41,946 nt of DNA from JAYFNU01 sp964458545 (GTDB lineage Bacteria > Bacillota > Clostridia > Oscillospirales > Ruminococcaceae): positions 1 through 41,946 of the forward strand of contig CAYWJF010000008.1 in assembly GCA_964458545.1 (NCBI GenBank). Direction: 5' to 3'. This document shows, one piece after another, positions 24,159 to 32,363 of the stretch. Each line of letters starts with the position of its first letter. Position 1 is the first letter of the stretch. A program made the position numbers and the translations under genes. The notes beneath the pieces were generated by a model, which saw only the letters and a program-made list of their open reading frames with translations, was not told the origin of the DNA and searched no databases.

Positions 24159-25167
24159 CGGTTATCCCCCCTTTTCCTTTAGATTTATCTATCGCGTCGA
24201 TTAGCTTGACAGCCTTCTTCCTGTCCACCTCTCCGAGCCGCGCCTTATACCACGGTATTCCGTCGAGCTTGACGTAGATGTCGCCGTCTATAGGCTTGTT
24301 TAAAGCTATGACGTCGTTTACCTGAAGGTTTGCTATCTCGCTTACGGTCATCTTACAGTTATCGAGCACCGCTTCCACCACAAGGTCGGTCTTCTTGAGA
24401 TTGTCGAAGATAACCTCACGCTTCATCCTCTCCTTTTCGGGGTCCTGCGCCTTGTTGGAGTGGGCGTACTTTACGCTGAAGCTGTTTATTATCTCCTCGA
24501 GGTTTTCGGCGGGCATACAAAGGTTTGCCGTGGCGGAATGGTGTTCGTCCTTTATTTCAAGCGAGACGATAACCACAATATCCTGCGGCGAAAACGCCTG
24601 TAAAAGCCGTCCGTTTGTCTCTATACCCGTAAGGGAGGTTGAAAGCTCAAGATAGTTGCTCCAAACCTCCTGAAAGTATTTTACCATATTTTTAAGCACA
24701 TGTTGCAACAATTCGAGCTCAATCGCGGTATATCCTCTGTCAGGCGGGTCAATCTCGCCCGTGCCACCCAAAAGGCGGTCGATAAGAAGGAAGCCGAACT
24801 GGGTCGCGACCTCGAGCACCATAGACGTTTCCGAGAACTTTTTATCGTCGGGCTTAAAGGCAACTATGCCGACAAGAATATTATCGGGAAGCGAGTTGCT
24901 GAACTCGTAATAGCGCTGCTCCTCTATCTGGCTTATGTTTACCTCGCATACGGTGCGAAGCACGCTTGTAAAGTAGGAGGAGATAACCCTTGAATAGTTT
25001 TCGTAAAGGTTGCTGAGAGAGCGTATCTGGTCCTTAGTAAACTTTCTCGGTGACGCAAAGTCGTATTCCTTGACCTTTTCCTTAGCAGCGTCCTCTTCCT
25101 GCAAGCTGCCTGTTTTCATTTTATTCAGCAGCTCGTCAATCTGCTTTTGTGATAACGCTTCGGGCAT
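24151..25167 (-). CDS. fliM: flagellar switch protein FliM
   Basis: A 338-residue C-ring protein. The extreme N-terminus has the CheY-P-binding peptide ALSQKQIDELL (4-14). The middle domain includes NLYENYSRVISSYFTSVLRT and a variant of the LLGGTG motif (LIDRLLGGTGEI). The C-terminal part is the FliN-like domain, with DNCKMTVSEIANLQVNDVI. ATG 25167 has AAAGGAG about 8 bases upstream. In many Firmicutes fliL lies between motB and fliM; here only 36 bases separate them and fliL is absent. Confidence 0.96.
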   Translation of the reverse strand: MPEALSQKQIDELLNKMKTGSLQEEDAAKEKVKEYDFASPRKFTKDQIRSLSNLYENYSRVISSYFTSVLRTVCEVNISQIEEQRYYEFSNSLPDNILVGIVAFKPDDKKFSETSMVLEVATQFGFLLIDRLLGGTGEIDPPDRGYTAIELELLQHVLKNMVKYFQEVWSNYLELSTSLTGIETNGRLLQAFSPQDIVVIVSLEIKDEHHSATANLCMPAENLEEIINSFSVKYAHSNKAQDPEKERMKREVIFDNLKKTDLVVEAVLDNCKMTVSEIANLQVNDVIALNKPIDGDIYVKLDGIPWYKARLGEVDRKKAVKLIDAIDKSKGKGGITDG

Positions 25168-25203
25168 TACTCTCAGCTCCTTTCTTTATAAATTTCCTGC
25201 TTG

Positions 25204-26094
25204 TCAGGAGGTCGGTACCGTCGATTCCGTTCCGTCGGGCGCCGTTTCGTCCACCAGCTTATCCGCCTCGGGCAGTTTATAGCCCGTGCCGTCGCCGTCG
25301 GTATCGAAAAGGTCCATTCCTGCGGTATCCTCGTGAACGCCCGCCTCAGCGTATACCTGCGCGAGCGAATCGTATATATCAAAGTTCGCGGAGCTGTTAT
25401 TTCCTACAATTATCAGCTCAACGCGGCGGTTTAGCTTTTTCGCCTCATAATCGGTGTTGTCCGCCACGGGGTAATGCTTACCATAGCCGAGTATAACAAG
25501 CTTCGTAGGGTCAAAGCCCTTGTCATATTCAAAGTAGCTTGCAACAGTCGAGGCGCGTTCGCCAGAAAGCATCCAACCTGACGAGCGAAGCTCGCCGTTT
25601 TCAGGGTCAGCTGTGTGTCCCGTTATATTGACCGTCCTAATCTTATCCTCAAACTCGGTTATCGCGTTGCCGATAAATGAGAGGGTCGGGTAGCTTTCTG
25701 GAGTAAGCTGGTAGGAATCGGGATAAAACAATAAGGATGAATTAAAGCGTATGTATACAACATCGTCGGTAGAGGACATCTCAACAAGCCCCTCGGCGTC
25801 GTTCTCTTCAACGTACGCCTTAATGTACTTGTAAAGCTCCTGCATGGCGGTGACCTCTTCCTCGCCTATCTCACCGTCCTTTATTCCCTCGTCGTCCGGT
25901 CCACCGTTAATTATCTCCTCGATAACCTCTGGCGGAAGACTTGAAAAGGAACGAATAAAAGCGTTGAATTTATCTTGGTTTACCGCGGACATACTGATAA
26001 GAACCGCAAAGAAGGTAAGAAGCAGCGTAACCATATCGGCATAGGTGTTAAGCCACGTACCTGAACTCGGTGTACTGCGGTGTTTTCCAGCCAT
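25204..26094 (-). CDS. motB: flagellar stator protein MotB
   Basis: A 296-residue stator subunit. The single membrane segment contains the ion-binding Asp20 in TYADMVTLLLTFFAVLIS. The periplasmic part has a linker with an acidic run (GGPDDEGIKDGEIGEEE) and a C-terminal OmpA-like peptidoglycan-binding domain, with VNITGHTADPEN and AKKLNRRVELIIVG. ATG 26094 has GGGAG 8 bases upstream. It follows motA by 44 bases. Whether it conducts protons or sodium cannot be told safely from sequence. Confidence 0.95.
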   Translation of the reverse strand: MAGKHRSTPSSGTWLNTYADMVTLLLTFFAVLISMSAVNQDKFNAFIRSFSSLPPEVIEEIINGGPDDEGIKDGEIGEEEVTAMQELYKYIKAYVEENDAEGLVEMSSTDDVVYIRFNSSLLFYPDSYQLTPESYPTLSFIGNAITEFEDKIRTVNITGHTADPENGELRSSGWMLSGERASTVASYFEYDKGFDPTKLVILGYGKHYPVADNTDYEAKKLNRRVELIIVGNNSSANFDIYDSLAQVYAEAGVHEDTAGMDLFDTDGDGTGYKLPEADKLVDETAPDGTESTVPTS

Positions 26095-26138
26095 ATCGTC
26101 ACACTCCCTTTCCTATACTTAATCTTTAGCTTCTGCTC

Positions 26139-27017
26139 TTATCTTTTGCCCTTTCTCGCGGAAGCCTGCTCGTCCTGCTGTCCCTCGGCGGACTCGTTGC
26201 CCTTTTTGTTCTCGTATTTCTTCTTTTTATACTCAGGAAGCATATTCATAAGCCGCTCTTTTATGAGGTTCGGGTTTTCACCCGCCTGTATCGCCTGTAC
26301 GCCCTCTGAGATTATCCTCTTGCAGAGGAATTCCTCGTCGTGGCGCACGCGCAGCTTGTTCGATATCGGGCTAAAGATTACATTCGCAATCAGCGAACCA
26401 TAGAAGGTGGTTATAAGCGCAACCGCCATATTCGGTCCGACGGAATCGATATCGGAAAGGTTCTTCATCATATTGATGAGACCGATTAGCGTACCTATCA
26501 TTCCGAAGGCGGGTCCGAGCGCCGCGCCTGTATCGTAAAGAGAACGCTCCTGAAAGTGCCGCTCGTCCATATCGTCGAGCCACGAGTCCATCTGAAGCTT
26601 TACCTTTTCCGGGTCAACGGAGTCCACTATCATCTGTATGCTGTTCTTCATAAAGGCGTCGTTAATCTCCGCAGCGTCCTCTTCAAGAGAAAGAAGACCG
26701 TTTATCCTCGCCTTTTTAGCAAGCTCGATAAGTCTGTCTATGTATATCTTTGGGTTGTACTCGGTAGGCATAAATATTATCTTCATATGCTTGCCGATTT
26801 TTGTGAACTGAGAGGCGGGGAAGCCAATCATTAGCGCGCCTATCGTACCGCCCAAAACTATCGCGACACTTGTAGGGTCCCAAAAGTTCATAAGGCTGCC
26901 AAAATTAATGCTGTACACCTGAGTCTCGATATCCTTTGAAAGGATTATTCCCACGAATATAAGTCCCGCGGCAACCAAAAGACCGCCTATCGACATTATG
27001 TCTATTTTTTTCTTCAT
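26139..27017 (-). CDS. motA: flagellar stator protein MotA
   Basis: A 292-residue stator subunit with four membrane segments (about 9-27, 42-66, 165-185, 197-217). The conserved prolines lie in GAALGPAFGMIGTLIGL (Pro169) and SVGPNMAVALITTFYGS (Pro195), and the cytoplasmic torque region includes charged KKARINGLLSLEED. A Lys/Glu-rich cytoplasmic tail follows. ATG 27017 overlaps the flbD stop by 4 bases (ATGA), so it is translationally coupled to flbD. Next is motB. Confidence 0.95.
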   Translation of the reverse strand: MKKKIDIMSIGGLLVAAGLIFVGIILSKDIETQVYSINFGSLMNFWDPTSVAIVLGGTIGALMIGFPASQFTKIGKHMKIIFMPTEYNPKIYIDRLIELAKKARINGLLSLEEDAAEINDAFMKNSIQMIVDSVDPEKVKLQMDSWLDDMDERHFQERSLYDTGAALGPAFGMIGTLIGLINMMKNLSDIDSVGPNMAVALITTFYGSLIANVIFSPISNKLRVRHDEEFLCKRIISEGVQAIQAGENPNLIKERLMNMLPEYKKKKYENKKGNESAEGQQDEQASARKGKR

Positions 27018-27253
27018 CTGTCGTTCGGTCCTTCCTCAGTTTGGTATTTATCCTTAGTCACTACTTTTATGGTTTCCTTAACCTCTCTTCTGAACTCGGC
27101 TATCTTTTCTATAACCTCGGCGAGAGATTCCTGAACAATATAAATGTTTTTGTTTACAAGGCGAATTGTCGTGTCCGGGGTTTCCTCCATCGTCTCGATA
27201 AGGTCGGAGTTAAGCGCAAACTCTACGCCGTTAAGCTTTTTTAGAATAATCAT
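27014..27253 (-). CDS. flbD: flagellar protein FlbD (SwrD family)
   Basis: A 79-residue protein of the FlbD/SwrD family, which in B. subtilis raises swarming motor power. The family pattern MIILKKLNGVEFALNSDLIE then MEETPDTTIRL is at the start, followed by a helical, charged tail. The start is ATG 27253, with GGAGG 6 bases upstream; a longer frame from 27325 would read through the strong hairpins and is rejected. Its position before motA is the usual one. Confidence 0.92.
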   Translation of the reverse strand: MIILKKLNGVEFALNSDLIETMEETPDTTIRLVNKNIYIVQESLAEVIEKIAEFRREVKETIKVVTKDKYQTEEGPNDR

Positions 27254-27280
27254 CTTCCGCCTCCGTTCTGTCACTGTTTC

Positions 27281-27349
27281 GCCGTGGGCAAGCGGACAAA
27301 ACCGTTTTCTCGTCCGTTTGCCCACGGCGGCGGCATTCAGCCGCCGCCG
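27281..27349 (-). other. two overlapping strong hairpins between flgE and flbD
   Basis: Hairpin A: 27325-27334 pairs with 27340-27349, a perfect 10-bp all-GC stem with a 5-base loop. Hairpin B: 27281-27297 pairs with 27312-27328 with one mismatch (A-C on the transcribed strand). They share bases 27325-27328, so the full forms compete. No T run follows on the minus strand, so this is not a standard terminator. Both lie inside the operon, just after the flgE stop. Confidence 0.75.
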
Positions 27350-27363
27350 ATTAAAACCGAATA

Positions 27364-29787
27364 TTATCTCTTGAGGTTGATAAGCTCTTCAAGCATAGTG
27401 TCCGATACCGTAATGATACGGGCGTTAGCCTGATAGCCGCGCTGTGTCGTAATCATCTCCGCAAATTCCGAGGAGAGGTCTACGTTGGACATTTCGAGGG
27501 CGCTGCTCTTGAGTGAGCCCGAACCGTCGCTGCCCGGGTCGCAAAGCTTCGCGGGACCCGAGTTTACCGTTTCGCTGTAGTAGTTCGTACCTTCAAGAAG
27601 AAGACCTGCGTCGTTCGCGAAGGTCGCGAGCGAAATCTTGCCTACAACAACGGTGCCCTTTTCGGGATGGGTAACGGTAATTGTACCGTCTGCGCCGATT
27701 GAAATGCTCGTAAGCTCGTCGAGGGTAACCGCGCCGCCCTCCGTGCCGCCCGTAAGGGCGAAGGCGATGCTGGAAAGACCCATCTCGCGTGATTTTTCGG
27801 AGGGAACGACTTCAAGAATCGTATCTCCACCCTTAAACGCACTTACTGTATTGTTAGCGTTATTACTCGCGGAAGGACTGGGTTCAACAGTACCGTTTGT
27901 CATCTGCTTAAACCAGTCGGTCATTGAGTCAAAGCCGGGATTTGTTACCTGAACGTAATCGCCGTCCTCATCGTTCTTGAGAAGCAGGGTTATTGACGTT
28001 GTATTCTTATATATTGTTCCTGTGTAATCCTTGCCGCCAACAGACATATTTACTTCCCAGAAGGGATTGCCCGTCGCATCAGAACGGTAGTAAGCATTAA
28101 AGTCGGCTTGGTCAACTGTTCCGCTTCCGGAAAAGTCGGTGCTGGTTCTTACAAAGGTCATTCCTCCGCCGAAAGCGCCGAACGCCGTACCGTCGTTCTT
28201 CGTAATGGTACCCGTTATAGTTCCGAAATTTGTTCCCGTTATCTGCGCACCCGTAAGCGGTGTTGTCTGCGCGGGCTGCGCTGCTATAGTTTTATAGTTG
28301 TTGGACATATCGGTAATATTTTGGGTAAGCATTGCTTGCGTAAGCGTAGTATCGTCGCCAAGAGCAAGGTTTTTAAGGAAGGTTGCCTTGTCGGGAACCT
28401 TAAGGGTGATTACGCCGTCAGCCGCGTCAGCTGTTCTCAGCTCGGTCGTTCCCTCATTTGCGCCGAGTGTTACCGTTCCTGTGTACTCCTTACCGTTTAC
28501 CGTGACGGTAATGGGGAAGCTGGAGGCCGCAGAGTCATATGCGCCTGTTACGCTGAAATTTGCCGTTCCGGAGTTCGGGAAGGAAGCGCTAACGCCCGCT
28601 ATTCCTATTCCGCCGAGGAAATACTTCGGCTGTGTTACGCTCGCGGTTTTTGGCGAACCTGTATCAAGAGCCGTTGAAAGATTCGAGTTGTCTGCAACCT
28701 TGAGCGATATCGTGCCACCGTCAGCAGCCGTCATAGTTACTGTGCTACCATTTGTGGCGTGAATGTTTACGTTGCCCGAATAGGTAACGCCATTAATAGT
28801 TGTACTTACGGTATATACTGAGCCTAATGGAGTTTCACTTGCATTAACGGTTGAGGTAAAGGTAACGGGGTCCTGACTGGGAGTTCCGCCCGTCGGTTCA
28901 AAATCGCTTATTGTAAGTGCGCCGTTAAAGAAGTTTGTTCCAGGTGTTATAACCGCGTCGTTAGACTGACCTGAACCAGTAAAGGTTCCGTCCGTCGCCT
29001 CGGTACCGAACTTGTTCTCGCTCGCGGTAATGGTGAAGGTGCCCGCGGCGGTGTCCATTCCGTTGTTAGCCTCGCGTATCGCCTGATTAATGACGGCGTT
29101 TAGCTCAGCCATGGAATTGAACTGCTCGGTCTCGTTGAGAAGTACGGTGATTGAGCCCGTAGAGGCTATTGTCGCCGTGGCTTTAAGTCCCGCGGGAAGT
29201 GCGGAGCTTGAGCCTATCGAAATAGAGGTGTTCGCGTACTTCGTGGGGTTGGAAGCGGTAATGGTGTACTCAATGCCGTTTATTGTCTCGGTTACCGAGG
29301 ACATTGAGGGGTCAACCGCGTTTACGTTGTCAAGACGTATCTTCTGGTTGCTGGGTACGCCGTCCTGACTGCCCGCGCCGAGTACGAAGTTACCGTTTAT
29401 ATCTACGAGGTAGCCGTTCGAGTCGTAATCGAGAAGACCGGCCTTCGTGTAGAAGATGTTGCCGTCGGGGTCCATAACCTGTAAGAAGCCCTCGCCCGTA
29501 ATCGCTACGTCGAGTCCGTAGCCTGTGTTCTGCATACTCGACTGGGTCATCTGGGTCTGTACCGCCGAAAGAGAGGAGCCGTAGCCGACGCTGGAGGGGT
29601 TCGTACCGCCTCGGCTCGCCGTGCCCGCGGAAGCTCCGCGAAGGGTTTGGTAATAGATATCGCTGAAGATTGCGCGCTGGGATTTGTAGCCATAGGTGTT
29701 TACGTTCGCTATGTTGTTACCTATGACGTCCATCTTGGTCTGGTGGGACTTTAAGCCCGCCACACCGGAAAACATAGCTCTGTTCAT
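27364..29787 (-). CDS. flgE: flagellar hook protein FlgE, unusually long with inserted repeats
   Basis: An 807-residue hook protein, about twice the usual 400. The ends are canonical: N-terminal FSGVAGLKSHQTKMDVIGNN then IANVNTYGYKSQR (7-38), DVAITGEGFLQVM (93-105), and C-terminal SNVDLSSEFAEMITTQRGYQ (767-786). The extra length is in the exposed middle, about 165-660, with three diverged units whose cores read INGVTYSGNV (331-340), VNGKEYTGTV (430-439) and VGGKDYTGTI (583-592). Residues 551-562 (DFSGSGTVDQAD) form an EF-hand or dockerin-like loop. No signal peptide is present, as expected for type III export. ATG 29787 has AAGGAG, part of which pairs with an upstream stretch (see 29795-29863). 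Confidence 0.93.
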   Translation of the reverse strand: MNRAMFSGVAGLKSHQTKMDVIGNNIANVNTYGYKSQRAIFSDIYYQTLRGASAGTASRGGTNPSSVGYGSSLSAVQTQMTQSSMQNTGYGLDVAITGEGFLQVMDPDGNIFYTKAGLLDYDSNGYLVDINGNFVLGAGSQDGVPSNQKIRLDNVNAVDPSMSSVTETINGIEYTITASNPTKYANTSISIGSSSALPAGLKATATIASTGSITVLLNETEQFNSMAELNAVINQAIREANNGMDTAAGTFTITASENKFGTEATDGTFTGSGQSNDAVITPGTNFFNGALTISDFEPTGGTPSQDPVTFTSTVNASETPLGSVYTVSTTINGVTYSGNVNIHATNGSTVTMTAADGGTISLKVADNSNLSTALDTGSPKTASVTQPKYFLGGIGIAGVSASFPNSGTANFSVTGAYDSAASSFPITVTVNGKEYTGTVTLGANEGTTELRTADAADGVITLKVPDKATFLKNLALGDDTTLTQAMLTQNITDMSNNYKTIAAQPAQTTPLTGAQITGTNFGTITGTITKNDGTAFGAFGGGMTFVRTSTDFSGSGTVDQADFNAYYRSDATGNPFWEVNMSVGGKDYTGTIYKNTTSITLLLKNDEDGDYVQVTNPGFDSMTDWFKQMTNGTVEPSPSASNNANNTVSAFKGGDTILEVVPSEKSREMGLSSIAFALTGGTEGGAVTLDELTSISIGADGTITVTHPEKGTVVVGKISLATFANDAGLLLEGTNYYSETVNSGPAKLCDPGSDGSGSLKSSALEMSNVDLSSEFAEMITTQRGYQANARIITVSDTMLEELINLKR

Positions 29788-29794
29788 AATTACT

Positions 29795-29863
29795 CCTTAT
29801 GATTTGTGTAACCGTGCGCCGCACCCGTCAGTCGTTCGGGGTGCGAAAAGCCTCCTCATAAGG
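29795..29863 (-). promoter_or_regulatory. leader structure that can pair with the flgE ribosome binding site
   Basis: On the minus strand CCTTATGA (29863-29856) is perfectly complementary to TCATAAGG (29802-29795). The AAGG of that arm is the first part of the flgE AAGGAG site (29798-29793). Between the arms CGCACCC (29845-29839) and GGGTGCG (29826-29820) form a second, inner 7-bp stem. The layout could limit or time flgE translation. Not tested by folding software. Confidence 0.5.
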
Positions 29864-29869
29864 TCCGGC

Positions 29870-30274
29870 TTAAACTATCACGGTTCCGTCAATGTTTGTG
29901 AATACTTTACCTTGTAAATCGCCACTGTCAACCGTCGTTATTACGGTATTGTTCTTGACGTTTACGAGAAACGCCGCCTGTCCGACGAGTATAAGCGGCT
30001 CTTCAAGGTTCTTTTCCTCAGCCAGCTTAACTCCCTTGTTAAGCCTTTCAAGACTTTCGTTCGTAAGCTCTATGTTGTGGTCAACCGCGCGCTTTACGGC
30101 GTGGCTTGAAAAGTTAACGCTGCTTGCTCTTTGGATATTTTCCTCGAGTATAGCTCTGAAGGAGTCTTTATCGTCGGCTTTGCCGTCCACAGCCTTTTCG
30201 GTTGTCTGAACCGCAGGGTTCTGGACGTTTCCCGTAACTACGGGGTTATAAAACCTCAAGCTCATATCGTCCAT
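29870..30274 (-). CDS. flagellar operon protein of the TIGR02530 type
   Basis: A 134-residue protein found between flgD and flgE in many Firmicutes and spirochaetes. Recognised by its conserved part: FSSHAVKRAVDHNIELTNES (about 56-75), then ERLNKGVKLAEEK and the C-terminal segment PLILVGQAAFLVNVKNNTVI. No membrane segment or signal peptide is seen. Start ATG 30274 has AAAGGAG about 9 bases upstream. It is 23 bases after flgD. Its molecular role is not established as far as I know; its location suggests a hook-assembly or export function. The family name is given from memory of the pattern. Confidence 0.8.
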   Translation of the reverse strand: MDDMSLRFYNPVVTGNVQNPAVQTTEKAVDGKADDKDSFRAILEENIQRASSVNFSSHAVKRAVDHNIELTNESLERLNKGVKLAEEKNLEEPLILVGQAAFLVNVKNNTVITTVDSGDLQGKVFTNIDGTVIV

Positions 30275-30297
30275 GATATTCAGCTCCTTTCAAAATA

Positions 30298-31059
30298 CTA
30301 AGCTCTTGTCTTTGCCATTACCTTTGGATAAACCGTCTTGTTGCCCTTCGCGTCGGTCGCGACCACGTTGAAGTAGTAGGTGGTGTTAGATTCAAGTCCC
30401 GCGGCGACTACCGTTGTTCCGCTTATAGCGTCTGCAACCTTCGTGCCTGCTTCAACCTGCTCAACCGTGTCAAAGTTACTGTCCGTTGAATAGTACGCGT
30501 CGTAGCTTACGCCTATCATCTCGCCCTTGTCCTCGGTAGGAACCTCCCATTCAAGCGCTACGCTGTCGGTGGTGGTCTCTCCCGTTAAAAGCTTGAAGTT
30601 TGAAGCGTCTACGGTGCTTGTTATGTCGCTGCCTGAGGCAGTACCGCCTATCTGCATAATCTGCGGGAGGGTGTAGGTCTTTCCGCCTACATAGATAACG
30701 TATTCGTCGTCTACGAGTGAAATCTTCTGAACAACTCCCGTGGTGGTGTCAAGCCCGCCGCTTACGGTGTACCTTGATGCCGTTACGGTCTTTCCGACAA
30801 GTCCCGCGGCGTACAGCGTTTTTGCGTAGGACGACATCTCCTGCATTGCCTGAAGGTTTGAGAAGGTCGCCATCTGTGAAATCATCTCGCTGTTGTCAAC
30901 GGGGTTTGTGAAGTCTTGGTTTTGAAGCTCGGTTATCATCAGCTTTATGAAGTCCGACTGGTCCATAATTGAGTTGTCGGTCTTGTCGGTAAAAAGCGCT
31001 TCATAGCTGTTACCGCTGCTTCCTAAAAGTCTATCTGTGCCGGGTACATAGTCTGTCAA
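30298..31059 (-). CDS. flgD: flagellar hook cap protein FlgD with C-terminal fibronectin type III domain
   Basis: A 253-residue hook assembly scaffold. The conserved N-terminal export and cap segment includes MDQSDFIKLMITELQNQDFT (32-51), NPVDNSEMISQMATFSNLQ and GLVGKTVTA. Residues about 160-253 look like a fibronectin type III domain (SVALEWEVP near its start, GLESNTTYYFNVVATDAKGN near its end) in place of the plainer FlgD Ig-like fold. Start is TTG 31059 with GGAGG a few bases upstream. It follows fliK by 18 bases. Confidence 0.92.
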   Translation of the reverse strand: MTDYVPGTDRLLGSSGNSYEALFTDKTDNSIMDQSDFIKLMITELQNQDFTNPVDNSEMISQMATFSNLQAMQEMSSYAKTLYAAGLVGKTVTASRYTVSGGLDTTTGVVQKISLVDDEYVIYVGGKTYTLPQIMQIGGTASGSDITSTVDASNFKLLTGETTTDSVALEWEVPTEDKGEMIGVSYDAYYSTDSNFDTVEQVEAGTKVADAISGTTVVAAGLESNTTYYFNVVATDAKGNKTVYPKVMAKTRA

Positions 31060-31077
31060 TTTTTGTCCTCCTTTCCG

Positions 31078-32292
31078 TTAGACGTAGGTATCAAGCTCGC
31101 TTTCGAGCGCTGTGCGTCTTTCCTGCTGATTTTCGACTATCGCCTCCGCGAAGTCGTCGCTTGTTGCCCTTTCGGCTCTTTCGGTCCCGCCGAACTGATA
31201 CGCGCCGTGACGCTGACCGTCAAGCTGTTGCTGCTGCGAAAACATATTGAACTGCTGGTTTAGCTCAGACTGTGTGCTGGCCTCGGTTCTGTGGGTCGTT
31301 GCCTCGTGAACCTCAACCGCCATAGGTCTTACTGCGTCGCGAAGCGCCGCTATGTCCTCGTTGATTTTCTTCGCCGTTTCCGCTGTCGCCGTAGTTATAT
31401 CGAGTACTGTTTTTCCGTCCTTCTCGATTAGCTTTACGGTTACCTCGCCGAGCGAAGCGGGCTTAAGCTTCATTGTGAATTCCTTGTTTCCGAGCGCGAT
31501 ATTTTCGTTCACGCTTTCCTTTACCTGCTCTGCGAGCGACTGTCCGAAGACCTCGTTTGGCTTCTTCTCCGCCGCTGTTTTAAGCCCGTATTCAAAGATG
31601 TTGTTAGGCTTGTTCGCGCCGAGAGCGTCCACGTCGATTTCGCTGGTCTTTTTGCCGTCGTCCTTCGCGCCTTCGGCTCCTAAGCTTTGCTTCACCTCGT
31701 CAATGGCGCTTCTGAACTGCCTTTCGCCTAAAACGTCGGCGGCTTTTACGCCTTGCTCTGTGTAGCTAACCTCTGTAACCTCGGTCTTCAACAACGCGTT
31801 CTCGAACGCCGTTTGAACCGCTTGGTTTGCTTTCTCTTCACCTGCGTTTGAACCGCTCTCGCCATTCGGTAAAAGTGTTTCGCTTTGCGGTAATATAAGC
31901 TTTCCGTTTTCGTCTCTGAACAATGACATAAGCTTTACCGCCGCAAGTGCCGCCGCGCCGTTATCCTTATTTCCGCTTATTGCTTCAAGGATACCGCCGT
32001 TCTGCGTCTCGCCTTCGCTTAACAGGTTTAGGATATCAACAGGAATGTTTTCGGGATTTTGAAGGAGCATTCCCGCAAAGCCCGCAAGAAGATTTTCGTC
32101 CTCGTCTACGCCACTTTGTGAGGAAAGCAATTCCGTCATACCCTCGGTAATCTGCACGTCGGTATTGTCGATAAGGTTTTGAATGAGCATCAAAAATATG
32201 TCGCCCGAATTCGCCGCCCTTGTCGTCGTCGCCGACCGCTCGCCCCGATGCATTGATACGCCTTCCGCCGCAAGATTTACTGCTACTTCCAC
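31078..32292 (-). CDS. fliK: flagellar hook-length control protein FliK
   Basis: A 404-residue secreted ruler. Most of it is low-conservation, Ala/Glu/Asn-rich sequence, as usual. The C-terminal Flg_hook domain (about 265-345) carries FTMKLKPASLGEVTVKLIEK, the mark of the family, then IAALRDAVRPMAVEVHEATT. A Gln-rich tail follows (NQQFNMFSQQQQLDGQRHG). Start is GTG 32292, with AAAGGAGGTGA about 6 bases upstream. It lies between fliJ (71-base gap) and flgD. A distant FliK-like protein is also encoded at 7516-8916. Confidence 0.9.
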   Translation of the reverse strand: MEVAVNLAAEGVSMHRGERSATTTRAANSGDIFLMLIQNLIDNTDVQITEGMTELLSSQSGVDEDENLLAGFAGMLLQNPENIPVDILNLLSEGETQNGGILEAISGNKDNGAAALAAVKLMSLFRDENGKLILPQSETLLPNGESGSNAGEEKANQAVQTAFENALLKTEVTEVSYTEQGVKAADVLGERQFRSAIDEVKQSLGAEGAKDDGKKTSEIDVDALGANKPNNIFEYGLKTAAEKKPNEVFGQSLAEQVKESVNENIALGNKEFTMKLKPASLGEVTVKLIEKDGKTVLDITTATAETAKKINEDIAALRDAVRPMAVEVHEATTHRTEASTQSELNQQFNMFSQQQQLDGQRHGAYQFGGTERAERATSDDFAEAIVENQQERRTALESELDTYV

Positions 32293-32363
32293 TATTTCTC
32301 ACCTCCTTTCAGTGAGCTTATATCCTATCGCCGCCAGCATATCGCCGTCGGCGTTAAGAACCG

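Noticed and set aside
27254..27325. Longer flbD frame from 27325
   Set aside because: It would translate through the strong hairpins, and the FlbD family start MIILKKLNG has its own GGAGG site.
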